Of a DNA stretch of 64,000 bases, positions 9,026 to 17,426 are shown one piece after another. The notes under the pieces were generated by a model. That model was not told the origin of the DNA. It made no database searches and was given only the letters and a program-made list of their open reading frames with translations. Position 1 is the first letter of the stretch; each line of letters begins with the position of its first letter. Position numbers and translations under genes: made by a program. This stretch comes from CAYTPI01 sp964439625 (GTDB taxonomy: Bacteria; Chloroflexota; Anaerolineae; Aggregatilineales; UBA3940). The DNA lies in assembly GCA_964439625.1 (NCBI GenBank), contig CAYTPI010000002.1, positions 62,001-126,000 on the forward strand. The letters are read 5' to 3'.

Positions 9026-9558
9026 CTGATAAACTGTCTGGCTTGCTAGCCCACCTGGATGAGTATGTACCTTTCGACGATACCGAAGCCGCTTTTGCCA
9101 AGCGTTTCCAGCAGCTGATTGCCTCAGTTGCAGACCCGTTCAGCCACGAAACACACCCCGGGCATATTACCTCCTCAGCAGTGCTCTATTGGCCTATAGC
9201 GGCAGAAGTATTTCAAGTCTGGCATGTGAAGGCTGAGCAGTGGTTCCAACCCGGCGGGCACGTCGAAACAGATGATAAAACCGTCTTTGATAGTGCCCTG
9301 CGCGAGTTAATCGAAGAGACAGGCTTTACAGCTGAGAACATTAAGCCATTGCAATCGAGTATTTTTGACATCGACATACACCCAGTCGATGTTGGAGATA
9401 AACGCCACGATCACTATGATGTTCGTTATCTCTTTACACTTCATCAGATGCAAGCCGCTAGCCCAGAGAGTAAAGGGCGGTGGATCAGTCTGAGTCACAT
9501 GGATGACACACATGGCCCCTCTCAACAACGGTACACACGTAAGTTGCTCAACTGGTAA
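9022..9558 (+). CDS. NUDIX hydrolase with slightly atypical NUDIX box
   Basis: This 178-residue protein starts at GTG 9022, overlapping the preceding stop. The NUDIX region runs from WFQPGGHVETDD to ALRELIEETGF. Compared with the consensus, the first Glu is Asp and one extra residue lies between it and the RELxEExG helix, while the metal-binding REL-EE core is intact. The protein is therefore probably active. It is the third gene of the flippase operon. The surrounding HYDVRYLF segment is common in NUDIX proteins of unknown specificity. It ends just before a bidirectional hairpin facing acs. Confidence 0.85.
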   Translation: MTDKLSGLLAHLDEYVPFDDTEAAFAKRFQQLIASVADPFSHETHPGHITSSAVLYWPIAAEVFQVWHVKAEQWFQPGGHVETDDKTVFDSALRELIEETGFTAENIKPLQSSIFDIDIHPVDVGDKRHDHYDVRYLFTLHQMQAASPESKGRWISLSHMDDTHGPSQQRYTRKLLNW

Positions 9559-9565
9559 GCAAAAA

Positions 9566-9585
9566 CGGACACCATCTGGTGCCCG
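9566..9585. terminator. Bidirectional hairpin terminator between convergent genes
   Basis: The inverted repeat CGGACACCA/TGGTGCCCG has one mismatch. It is followed by TTTTT on the minus strand (serving acs) and by a weaker T-rich stretch on the plus strand. Confidence 0.65.
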
Positions 9586-9612
9586 GTCTCGTTTTCTGCT
9601 TCAAACTGTAAT

Positions 9613-11517
9613 TTAGTCTTCGAGGGTGCTGAGGTCGCCGACGTCTTGACCGAGCGCCTCTGCCCGCAAAACACGACGCATGATCTTGCCTGAGCGTGTC
9701 TTTGGTAGCTTATCAACAAAGTCTACTGTCGCTGGCTTGGCGATTGACCCCATCTCAGTACCTACATGGTTCCGAACAGCACTTGCCAGTTCATCACTGG
9801 GCTTGACACCTTGGTTCAGGATGCAATAGGCTTTTACGATGTTGCCCTTCAGTTCATCCGGCACGCCGATGACGGCAGCTTCAGCCACATCTGGGTGACT
9901 AACTAATGCTGACTCGATCTCAGCGGTACCAAGCCGATAGCCACTGACCTTGATCACATCATCAATCCGCCCAATGATCCAGAAGTAACCATCTTCATCT
10001 TTTTTGGCTGAGTCACCGGCAGTGTACCAACCCGGAAAACGGCTCCAATATTGCTCCACATAGCGATCTGGGTCTTCATAGATGCCGCGCAACATGGCAG
10101 GCCAAGGCGTTTTAATGACGAGGAAACCTTCCTCATTCGGCCCGACTGAGTCACCGTCTTCATCAACCACATCAACAACAACGCCGGGGAATGACATCGT
10201 GGCTGAACCGGGCTTCAATGGGGTTTCAGGCATCGGCGAGATCATAAAGTTGCCCGTTTCGGTCTGCCACCATGTGTCCATGATCGGGCAGCGTTCATAA
10301 CCAATGATCTTATAGTACCAACGCCATGCCTCCGGGTTGATTGGCTCACCGACGCTGCCAAGCAAACGCAAGCTCGAAAGATCATGGCGATCAGGCCAAG
10401 CTTCTCCAAAGCGCATTAAGCCTCGAATGGCAGTCGGTGCGGTATAAAGCACAGATACACCATATTCTTCGACGATCTTCCACCAGCGGTCGGGGAAGGG
10501 ATAGGTCGGCGCCCCTTCATACATCACGCTGGTTGCGCCGAGCACCAATGGCGCATAGACAATATAACTGTGCCCCGTGATCCAGCCGGGATCAGCCGCA
10601 CACCACCATGTATCCGTATCTTTAAGGTCGAACACGTACTTCAATGTGGTTGCCGTACCAACCATATAACCACCATGCGTATGCAGAATGGCTTTCGGCT
10701 TACCGGTTGTACCCGATGTATAAAGGATAAAAAGCGGGTCTTCTGCATCCATTACCTCGGTCTCAGCGTATGGGCTGGCAATGGGTAGGCCCATCAGTTC
10801 GTCGTACCATAGGTCACGTCCTTGCATCATGTTAATCTCTTGCCCCGTCCGCTTGACCACAATCACATTTTGCACGGACGGTGAGCGCTCAAGGGCTTGA
10901 TCCATGATGTCTTTGAGGTTAACCGTTTGGCCTCGCAGCCATGCACCATCAGCAGTGATCGCAATCTTCGAACGTGAGTCGTCAATACGTTCGCGCAGTG
11001 CCTCAACAGAAAAGCCACCGTAAACCACTGAGTGGATGGCACCCACCTTGGCGCAAGCCAACATCGCAATGATGATTTCGGGGACGCGCCCCATATAGAT
11101 CGTGACGCGGTCACCTTTGCGAACACCCAACGCCTTGATGACGCTGGCAAAGCGCGAGACTTCGCGATGCAACTGTTGGTAAGTAAAAGTGCGGCATTCT
11201 CCGGCTTCACCTTCCCAGATCAGGGCGACTTTGTTACGACGCCAGGTCGTCAAATGACGGTCTAGCGCGTTGTGGACGATGTTGCACTTCGCATTAGTGA
11301 ACCATTTGTAGAAAGGCTTTTCTGAGTCATCTAGAACTTTGTCCCATGGCTCGTACCACTCGAATTCCTCCTCAGCAATCTTGCCCCAAAAACCCTGAAG
11401 ATCATCTAACGCCTGCTGAGTCAGCGCGTCACGATCTGGAACGTTTGCCTTTTCAACAACTTCCGCTTCAGGGTAATATACTTCACCCTTAAGGCCGTTT
11501 GCTCCATTGCTCGACAT
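9613..11517 (-). CDS. acs: Acetyl-CoA synthetase (AMP-forming)
   Basis: This enzyme activates acetate to acetyl-CoA through acetyl-AMP in the cytoplasm. The 634-residue length is normal. The P-loop-like YTSGTTGKPKA is near residue 268. A WWQTETG motif is near 415, the hinge GRIDDVIKVSGYRLGTAEIE near 530, and the acetylatable Lys in KTRSGKIMRR near 612. The N-terminal FYKWFTNAKCNIVHNALDRH block is specific to acetyl/propionyl-CoA synthetases. The ATG at 11517 has GGAGAAC upstream. It is monocistronic and separated by 229 bases from the divergent FAS1 gene. Acetate is the most likely substrate. Confidence 0.95.
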   Translation of the reverse strand: MSSNGANGLKGEVYYPEAEVVEKANVPDRDALTQQALDDLQGFWGKIAEEEFEWYEPWDKVLDDSEKPFYKWFTNAKCNIVHNALDRHLTTWRRNKVALIWEGEAGECRTFTYQQLHREVSRFASVIKALGVRKGDRVTIYMGRVPEIIIAMLACAKVGAIHSVVYGGFSVEALRERIDDSRSKIAITADGAWLRGQTVNLKDIMDQALERSPSVQNVIVVKRTGQEINMMQGRDLWYDELMGLPIASPYAETEVMDAEDPLFILYTSGTTGKPKAILHTHGGYMVGTATTLKYVFDLKDTDTWWCAADPGWITGHSYIVYAPLVLGATSVMYEGAPTYPFPDRWWKIVEEYGVSVLYTAPTAIRGLMRFGEAWPDRHDLSSLRLLGSVGEPINPEAWRWYYKIIGYERCPIMDTWWQTETGNFMISPMPETPLKPGSATMSFPGVVVDVVDEDGDSVGPNEEGFLVIKTPWPAMLRGIYEDPDRYVEQYWSRFPGWYTAGDSAKKDEDGYFWIIGRIDDVIKVSGYRLGTAEIESALVSHPDVAEAAVIGVPDELKGNIVKAYCILNQGVKPSDELASAVRNHVGTEMGSIAKPATVDFVDKLPKTRSGKIMRRVLRAEALGQDVGDLSTLED

Positions 11518-11605
11518 GAATCTAGTTCTCCTATTCTAGTAATTGCCTGCCAGAATGAGTGTGGCAGCTCAACGGGAAATATCTTGCAGTCTTCTGTTGA
11601 CTCAC

Positions 11606-11632
11606 ATCATAGCATAGGAAATTGTTAAACAA
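11606..11632 (-). promoter_or_regulatory. Candidate promoter of acs
   Basis: On the minus strand TTGTTT (11627-11632) and extended -10 TGCTATGAT (core 11606-11611) are separated by 15 bases. The spacer is short, so the -10 is the stronger element. Confidence 0.4.
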
Positions 11633-11680
11633 GTGACTCTAGTTCATTCAAAACGAGGTAGAAACTTAATAAACGATTTA

Positions 11681-11710
11681 TTGTCATCATCTTTGAAGTC
11701 TAGCTAAACT
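11681..11710 (+). promoter_or_regulatory. Candidate promoter of first FAS1 gene
   Basis: TTGTCA at 11681-11686 and TAAACT at 11705-11710 are spaced by 18 bases, in the gap between acs and the FAS1 gene. The -10 is preceded by GC as in several other promoters here. Confidence 0.4.
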
Positions 11711-11746
11711 GTAGTTAAGGACTACATTCCACTCTGGAGCCACAGC

Positions 11747-13291
11747 GTGCCACAGAAACAATTCTGGTTTATCGCACTGATCCCATTGACTGCTGTCGTC
11801 ATTTTATTGATTAGTAGTTTAGATGCACGACCAGTCGAAGCAGGGGCTGACGACAACATTACTGAAAACATACAGAAAACAAGCTTTTTGCAAACACTAG
11901 AAAACGCCTTGGTTGGCACAGATATTGAGTCTGTCGTAGGGGCTTCTGGTTCATATGTGATGTTCGCGCCAACAAATTCTGCCTTTGCCGCACTACCAGC
12001 TGGGGTTCTCGATAATCTCCTACTGGAACCGGGGCGTGCGACACTCAACTATTTACTGGCATATCACGTCGTCGAAAGTGAAGCGCTGGCAGCAACCACA
12101 TCTTTTGGCGAAGTAACCACCGGGATCAATGGCACCTATGCCACGCAAAATGGGGTAGCTGTTCAAGTTTCAGCTAATGCAACGTTGGGCCAGCAAAGCC
12201 TCTCTGTTAATGGTGTGGAAGTCATTGGCTTCATTCCATCATCAAACGGAGCGATCTGGTTGGTTAGCTCTGTGATTGTACCGCCAGGTATTGATCTGCT
12301 AGATCCACAGCTTGTCGTCACGCTAGAGCTAACACCCACACCAGCGAGCACGACAGTTGCCGCAGGCACGCAAGAAGCGCCCATCGTCCCCGAAACCACT
12401 GTGACAGCTACGCCAACAACTGCCTCAAGGGAACCTACGGTGACACCAACCCCTGTACCAACCATAGCACCATCAGCAAACGACAGTGACTCGATCGTCG
12501 ATGTTATTATTGCGATGGATAATCTAAGCACATTAGAAAGTGCCGTCGCCCAAGCCCTACTCGCAGAACAGCTGAGCTTCACCGGACCCTTTACAGTCCT
12601 TGCACCAACCAATGAAGCCTTTGCTGCACTGAGCCTAGAACAGCAAGCCATTCTCGCCTCCGACCCGGCTACAATTCTTCAATACCACGTCATCCCTGGT
12701 GAATTGACCTCAGCCAATCTTGTCTCCAGCATGACCGTGCCAACCTTGCTTGGCAGCGCAGTGCAGGTTGAAATAAGTGATGGTTCTGTTGTACTTAATG
12801 GTGAAGCAACTATCTTACAAGCAGACCTGCAAGCCAGCAATGGCATTGTTCACGTCATTGATCGGGTACTGTTCCCACCATCTTCTCCGATACCGCAGCC
12901 AATACCGGATGTATCAGTTTCTGCTGCAGGTACAAATCTGAATATTGGGCGCGAAACCTTCAATCGCTCGGAGGAGATCATCGTTGGTGTACCTAATTTT
13001 GAATTCCCGGCTGGCACCAACGGTTCTTTCCGGATGCAGATTTTACAGTACCCGAACGGTCTTGAATTTGCGCCAGTCAACTACAAGGATGCGCAGCACT
13101 GGTACTCCAGTGGCGATATCTTCGTCTTTGGCTCATTGAGTACGGCTCAACTTAATGTACCGTCCGTCTTCGTCATTACGCCTTTTACCTATGAAGTCGT
13201 CACGAATGAGAACGGCACCACTGAGTACGTCTACAACAAAATAGAGCGCGCGCCCGTCTCTACATCGGTTAACTTTAGTTTTGTACCTTAG
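11747..13291 (+). CDS. Secreted protein with two fasciclin (FAS1) domains and a conserved C-terminal module
   Basis: The 514-residue protein has an N-terminal hydrophobic signal/anchor (residues 5-25). FAS1 domain 1 covers about 37-178, a Thr/Pro linker 190-240, and FAS1 domain 2 about 246-376 (typical FAPTNSAFAALP and LAPTNEAFAAL motifs and VIVPP/VLFPP ends). A final region of about 110 residues, 398-510, is closely related to the end of the protein at 14708-16510 but is not FAS1. FAS1 domains mediate adhesion. The GTG start at 11747 has GGAG at seven bases. Its 3' end overlaps the convergent K+ channel gene by 17 bases. Surface or matrix adhesion is inferred. Confidence 0.9.
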   Translation: MPQKQFWFIALIPLTAVVILLISSLDARPVEAGADDNITENIQKTSFLQTLENALVGTDIESVVGASGSYVMFAPTNSAFAALPAGVLDNLLLEPGRATLNYLLAYHVVESEALAATTSFGEVTTGINGTYATQNGVAVQVSANATLGQQSLSVNGVEVIGFIPSSNGAIWLVSSVIVPPGIDLLDPQLVVTLELTPTPASTTVAAGTQEAPIVPETTVTATPTTASREPTVTPTPVPTIAPSANDSDSIVDVIIAMDNLSTLESAVAQALLAEQLSFTGPFTVLAPTNEAFAALSLEQQAILASDPATILQYHVIPGELTSANLVSSMTVPTLLGSAVQVEISDGSVVLNGEATILQADLQASNGIVHVIDRVLFPPSSPIPQPIPDVSVSAAGTNLNIGRETFNRSEEIIVGVPNFEFPAGTNGSFRMQILQYPNGLEFAPVNYKDAQHWYSSGDIFVFGSLSTAQLNVPSVFVITPFTYEVVTNENGTTEYVYNKIERAPVSTSVNFSFVP

Positions 13292-14033
13292 CAGCCTCGC
13301 CCCGGCTGGCATCACCTGCCTCAGCTTGGTACAAGCCGACTAAACGGGCGATCATTACTGAAGTATATAGCACCCCAATAATCGTCTCCGATGTTGCCAG
13401 TGATTGTGCAAATGAACTCACTGGCAATATGTCTCCATAACCTAACGTCGTTAGCGTTGTATAGCTGAAGTAATACAGACGCTGCCAAGGTACGTCCGCT
13501 GTTGGGTCGCCACTCAAGACGAAAGCAGGCTCACCAGTCGTTGCTACTGTGATGATTTGCAGCAATGAGAAAAGGACTGTGTAAAGGTTGCCCAGCAGCA
13601 AGTAGAGAGCCAAAGCCGCAAACAATACATCCCGCGTCACCCGCTCTGAAAGCACCACAAACTCACCCAGAATGAACGTAATCGTACCGATGAATACGGC
13701 GAATAGTATGAATGTTATAATTGAAAGGAAAGCTGGCTGTGATGGCGACAACACCCACACCATGCCCACTATCAACAGCAGACTTGTAACCGCAATCGTG
13801 AATATCAAACGGGAGCGATCAGTGCTGGCGACATAGACACCAATTGCCATTAAAAATACATAGATAAGAAAATATAGTAGCCCGGTGGCCGTGCTAGTTT
13901 CTGAAATGGGGGCGGTAAAGTGGAGGAGGCAGAATATGATCAACATGTACTTGGTACGTCCACGCAGCTTGTTAGCAACATGTCGAAGATGCGTCCGTTT
14001 AGAGGGAGTCAGAAGAACTTGGGTTGTGGTCAT
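13275..14033 (-). CDS. Potassium channel protein
   Basis: This is a 252-residue membrane protein with about six hydrophobic segments followed by a pore loop. The selectivity filter TLGYGD is at about residues 195-200 (TTLTTLGYGDILP) and is followed by a final helix ending at about 235. The pattern is that of Ion_trans_2/voltage-gated-like K+ channels, but no clear S4 arginine ladder is seen, and no RCK/TrkA-N domain is attached. ATG at 14033. It lies between two FAS1 genes and its end overlaps the first of them in antiparallel orientation. It conducts K+ across the cytoplasmic membrane. Gating is unknown. Confidence 0.88.
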   Translation of the reverse strand: MTTTQVLLTPSKRTHLRHVANKLRGRTKYMLIIFCLLHFTAPISETSTATGLLYFLIYVFLMAIGVYVASTDRSRLIFTIAVTSLLLIVGMVWVLSPSQPAFLSIITFILFAVFIGTITFILGEFVVLSERVTRDVLFAALALYLLLGNLYTVLFSLLQIITVATTGEPAFVLSGDPTADVPWQRLYYFSYTTLTTLGYGDILPVSSFAQSLATSETIIGVLYTSVMIARLVGLYQAEAGDASRGEAAKVQN

Positions 14034-14147
14034 GATGTGCAGCCCTTTGTGTCAAAATATTAGGTTAATTATAACCTGATTGAGTCTCCAATGTCGCAGG
14101 GAACCAAAGGCCAGGTTGACGCCTTAGGGCTTTTACATTGGGTTATC

Positions 14148-14528
14148 TTATGAACGAAGGGCTTCAGCAATCGCAACTTCTAGGTCATCAATACCGACGG
14201 GCTTCACCAAATAACGATCAGCCCCGACTTCTTCGGCTTTCTCACGCGAATGTTCTGCACCCTCTGCCGAGACAATGATGATGGGAATCGATTGCATCTC
14301 TTTACGACTACGAAGTACCCGCAGCAAGTCAAATCCATCGGCATCTGGTAGGTTAAGGTCAAGAAGGACGATGTTTGGCGGATGCGTTTCAGCCTTTTCC
14401 AACGCTGACTGTGATGTGTGGCTAATTTGATGTTGATACCCTAGCAGCGACACCATACTTCCCAAAGTTTCTGCCATGTTGGAGTCATCTTCAACAATTA
14501 ATACATTGGGCTTTGCTCCGGCTCTCAT
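14148..14528 (-). CDS. Single-domain response regulator (receiver only)
   Basis: The CheY-like receiver has about 126 residues. It contains the acidic pair in VLIVEDD, the phosphoacceptor Asp in IVLLDLNLPDADG, the conserved Ser in IIVSAEG, and Lys in LVKPVG. No output domain follows. The upstream frame extends to an ATG at 14582, but the SD AAGGAG sits eight bases before the ATG at 14528, where the domain itself begins (MRAGAKPNVLIVEDD), so this start is preferred. No histidine kinase is nearby. It probably works as a stand-alone phosphorelay or protein-interaction switch. Confidence 0.88.
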   Translation of the reverse strand: MRAGAKPNVLIVEDDSNMAETLGSMVSLLGYQHQISHTSQSALEKAETHPPNIVLLDLNLPDADGFDLLRVLRSRKEMQSIPIIIVSAEGAEHSREKAEEVGADRYLVKPVGIDDLEVAIAEALRS

Positions 14529-14707
14529 CTCCCATCTCCTTCTCGACGTTAGGTCATACTCCACAGCATAGCTTACTGACAATGAATCACAAGCTATTGA
14601 TACTATTTCCCTAGCTCGTTACACTGAACCAGACTTGCTGCTGTAAAGTAGTGTTTGCGGAGTCTAATGACTGACTCTAGGGATATATTCAAGGGAGACC
14701 TACACAT

Positions 14708-16510
14708 ATGAGAAAACGGATTCTAGCATTGACGATGGCCCTTATGGCTACTCTCAGCGTCGTTGGCGTTGCTGGTGCGCAGACATTTCAGTCTGGCACA
14801 ATCACAGATGTCGTTATAGCTAGTGATAATTTCGAGACGTTAGAAGTAGCTGTCGTCGAAGCTGGGCTTGCTGGCACCTTAGCTGGTGAAGGCCCAATTT
14901 TAGTATTTGCCCCCACAGATGACGCCTTCGCTGCTTTACCAGATGGTGCGCTTGAAGCCCTGCTATCAGAACCTGGGTTGACAACCCTAACAGACGTCTT
15001 GACGTACCACGTCGTTACAGGCCCAACGCTTGAGCAGTTCCTTGAAGCTTCTGAGGAAACCTCATATACGCTGACAGCACTAAATGGTGGCTCCCTCCAG
15101 TTAGAAGAGACCGGGCCAACCACTGCAACAGTTAACGGTATTGAATTTACCTCTGAAGACCTCGTGGTGACAGACAATGGCTTGATTATTGTTATTGATC
15201 AGGTACTGTTGCCACCAGACTTTGCTGTCCCAACTCCGGTGGTCACAGAGGTTCTACCAGCCAGTGTCGTTGACGTAGTTGTTGCTAGTGAAGATCATAC
15301 CACGTTAGGAGATGCTGTTATTGCGGCTGATTTAGCCGCCGCACTCAGTGACCCAGCTAGCAACTTCGCCGTCTTCGCACCAACAGACGATGCTTTCGCA
15401 GCCTTGCCGGAAGGTGCTCTAGACACTCTGCTTGCAGAACCGAGCCTAGCAACACTCACCGGCGTTCTGACTTACCATATCGTGTCTGAGCAGACACCGA
15501 CCGAAGATGGCACCTATACGCTTGAAACACTCAACGGTGCCACTGTTGAGATCGAATATATGGGTGGTACAGTCGTATCCGTCAACGGCAATGCTGTTGC
15601 AGCAGAAGTCATCGCGAGTAACGGCGCTGTCTTTGTGATTGACGCTGTCTTGCTGCCGCCAGACTTTACGGTTCCAGTAGAACCAACTCCGGTGCCAGAG
15701 GGGAACACAATCACTGATATTGTGGTCGCCAATGATGACTTTACAAGGCTGGAAACAGCAGTTGTCGCCGCGGGTCTCGCTGAGACACTGGCAAGCCCTG
15801 GCCCATTTACTGTGTTTGCCCCAACGGATGCAGCCTTTGCCTCCCTCGACCCAGCAGTGCTAGAAACAGCGCTTGCAGATCCAGCAGGCTTGCTGACATC
15901 TGTCTTGCTCTATCATGTCGTTGCTGGTGAGGTACCTGCTGCTGATGTTGTCACATTGAGTAATGCAACAACCGTGCAGGGTTCTGATGTGACGATTGAG
16001 GTCATCAATGGCGAGGTCATCTTGAATGGCTCTGTACGCGTTATCCGAACGGATATTCAAGCCGCGAACGGCATCATCCATGTTATTGATGCTGTCCTGC
16101 TGCCACCGACAGCCAGCGCGAACCCGGCTGGCTACCCACAGGACCCAGCCTTGATTATTCCTTCAACTGTGGAATCCTTCATCATTGGCGAAGAAATTGT
16201 TGTCCCAATCCCTGAATATACATTCCCGGAGGGAGCCAATGGTTCATTCCAAGTGCAGTTTGTTCAATACCCAAATGGTGTGGACAGTGCGCCCGTTCTG
16301 TATAAGTCTGCGCAGCACTGGGCGTCATCGGGATCAACGTTCGTCTTTGGTGTAGATAGTGCTGCTATTGTTGACGTGCCATCATACATCATCGTGACAC
16401 CGTTTACCTACGAACAATCAATCAATGCCGCAACAGGTGCTACTGAGTTTTCTTACACGCCTGTGCCGGATGCCCTAAATTACTATACTGAGGCGTTTAC
16501 GATCCAATAA
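14708..16510 (+). CDS. Secreted protein with three fasciclin (FAS1) domains and the shared C-terminal module
   Basis: The 600-residue protein starts with a signal peptide (MRKRILAL... cleaved after about AGAQT, residue 25). Three FAS1 domains cover about 33-173, 185-322 and 332-465, each with an FAPTD-AFAALP-like box and ending VLLPP. Residues about 490-600 repeat the non-FAS1 module of the protein at 11747-13291 (shared QYPNG, SAQHW/DAQHW, FVFG, VTPFTYE). There are no obvious sortase or membrane anchors, so it is probably released or bound to the surface. SD AAGGGAGA precedes the ATG. A hairpin terminator follows. The two proteins look like paralogues differing by one FAS1 repeat. Confidence 0.92.
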   Translation: MRKRILALTMALMATLSVVGVAGAQTFQSGTITDVVIASDNFETLEVAVVEAGLAGTLAGEGPILVFAPTDDAFAALPDGALEALLSEPGLTTLTDVLTYHVVTGPTLEQFLEASEETSYTLTALNGGSLQLEETGPTTATVNGIEFTSEDLVVTDNGLIIVIDQVLLPPDFAVPTPVVTEVLPASVVDVVVASEDHTTLGDAVIAADLAAALSDPASNFAVFAPTDDAFAALPEGALDTLLAEPSLATLTGVLTYHIVSEQTPTEDGTYTLETLNGATVEIEYMGGTVVSVNGNAVAAEVIASNGAVFVIDAVLLPPDFTVPVEPTPVPEGNTITDIVVANDDFTRLETAVVAAGLAETLASPGPFTVFAPTDAAFASLDPAVLETALADPAGLLTSVLLYHVVAGEVPAADVVTLSNATTVQGSDVTIEVINGEVILNGSVRVIRTDIQAANGIIHVIDAVLLPPTASANPAGYPQDPALIIPSTVESFIIGEEIVVPIPEYTFPEGANGSFQVQFVQYPNGVDSAPVLYKSAQHWASSGSTFVFGVDSAAIVDVPSYIIVTPFTYEQSINAATGATEFSYTPVPDALNYYTEAFTIQ

Positions 16511-16530
16511 CATATCTGCGTTTGAGTCGA

Positions 16531-16560
16531 ATGGGAGGTCACTACGGTCTCCCATTTTTT
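16531..16560 (+). terminator. Rho-independent terminator after three-FAS1 gene
   Basis: Stem TGGGAG/CTCCCA with an 11-base loop is followed by six T residues, 21 bases after the stop codon. Confidence 0.75.
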
Positions 16561-16578
16561 GATCCGTAACAGATGCTG

Positions 16579-17247
16579 CTATTGACGTTCCCAGAGATTA
16601 GTACACGTCACTTGCTGCTTATCATTGATGTCAATCGTAGTGGTCTGCTGGAAGCCGCCGTCGAAGAAGACCAATTCCATTGAAATCGTGCGGTCTTCAT
16701 TTGTCGTTGCCCCCTGCCATGTATTCAGGCCCAGTCGGTCGATGTTGAACGTCACACTGCTGCCCGTTGCTAGCATCAGGCTCCATGTTCCCTCATTAGC
16801 GGAGGTAAACGTCACCTCAGATGCCGCCTGATCCTCACTGCAACTACAGGCTCCATCAATGGTAATGCGGCACACAACGCCAGTGTAACTAGCAATTCCT
16901 GCCTCCTCAGCACTTCTTTCGATGGCAGAGAGTTCTTGTTGCTCACCGCTCATGTCAGGTGAATAAGCTTTATCTGGGTTGGCTACCTCTTCAGGCGCAG
17001 TATCAATATCGATGCGGACTGTCGGCTCACTATCTGGAATATTATTACCTGACGCTGGCCCACTATTTTCCCCATCTACTGATTGTGATAATCCCTCCTG
17101 AATGGCATCAAATGCACTAAATTCAGCTTCTGTCGGGGCAGGAACTTCTTCCACTGCGTCTTTTGAGGTTGGTACTCCGCAGCCAGCCATTAGAATGGTC
17201 AAGATAATGCTGATCAGCAGATAAAGTCGTCTGTCAGTTTGGCTCAT
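16579..17247 (-). CDS. Lipoprotein of unknown function
   Basis: The 222-residue protein has a type II signal peptide and lipobox MAGC (Cys about 22). An acidic, low-complexity linker (about 25-105) leads to a C-terminal beta-rich domain of about 110 residues. That domain contains CSCSEDQAAS near residue 133 and a terminal QVTCTNLWERQ. The domain is not recognised. The four or so extracytoplasmic cysteines could form disulphides. The ATG at 17247 has AGAGGG upstream. It is divergent from the glycosyltransferase gene, with a shared regulatory gap of about 180 bases. Confidence 0.75.
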   Translation of the reverse strand: MSQTDRRLYLLISIILTILMAGCGVPTSKDAVEEVPAPTEAEFSAFDAIQEGLSQSVDGENSGPASGNNIPDSEPTVRIDIDTAPEEVANPDKAYSPDMSGEQQELSAIERSAEEAGIASYTGVVCRITIDGACSCSEDQAASEVTFTSANEGTWSLMLATGSSVTFNIDRLGLNTWQGATTNEDRTISMELVFFDGGFQQTTTIDINDKQQVTCTNLWERQ

Positions 17248-17353
17248 TTATGCTTGCCCTCTGGAATAATCAAACAGCGCGGATTATAGACACCTGCGAT
17301 AGAGATGTACAGTTCAGAAGTGGGCAAGTCGTGCTTAATAGATCTGTGCGTGG

Positions 17354-17359
17354 TATGAT
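17354..17359 (+). promoter_or_regulatory. Candidate extended -10 for GT2 gene
   Basis: TATGAT preceded by TGG lies in the 180-base divergent gap, 68 bases before the chosen start. No good -35 is seen, which is usual for extended -10 promoters. Confidence 0.3.
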
Positions 17360-17426
17360 CCCGCGGAAATCACGGGTTGCTGTAGAACATTGGGGGCGGC
17401 AGTCCACGCAGGAGCAAAGTTCATTT

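Noticed and set aside
4446..9585. ACCATCTGG shared by the terminator stems near 4446 and 9570 as a dispersed repeat family
   Set aside because: There are only two copies with different flanks. Chance similarity between short hairpins is enough.
11859..15177. Long open frames on the strand opposite the FAS1 repeats
   Set aside because: They are Ser/Val-rich mirror frames of the FAS1 coding sequence with no SD or domain content.
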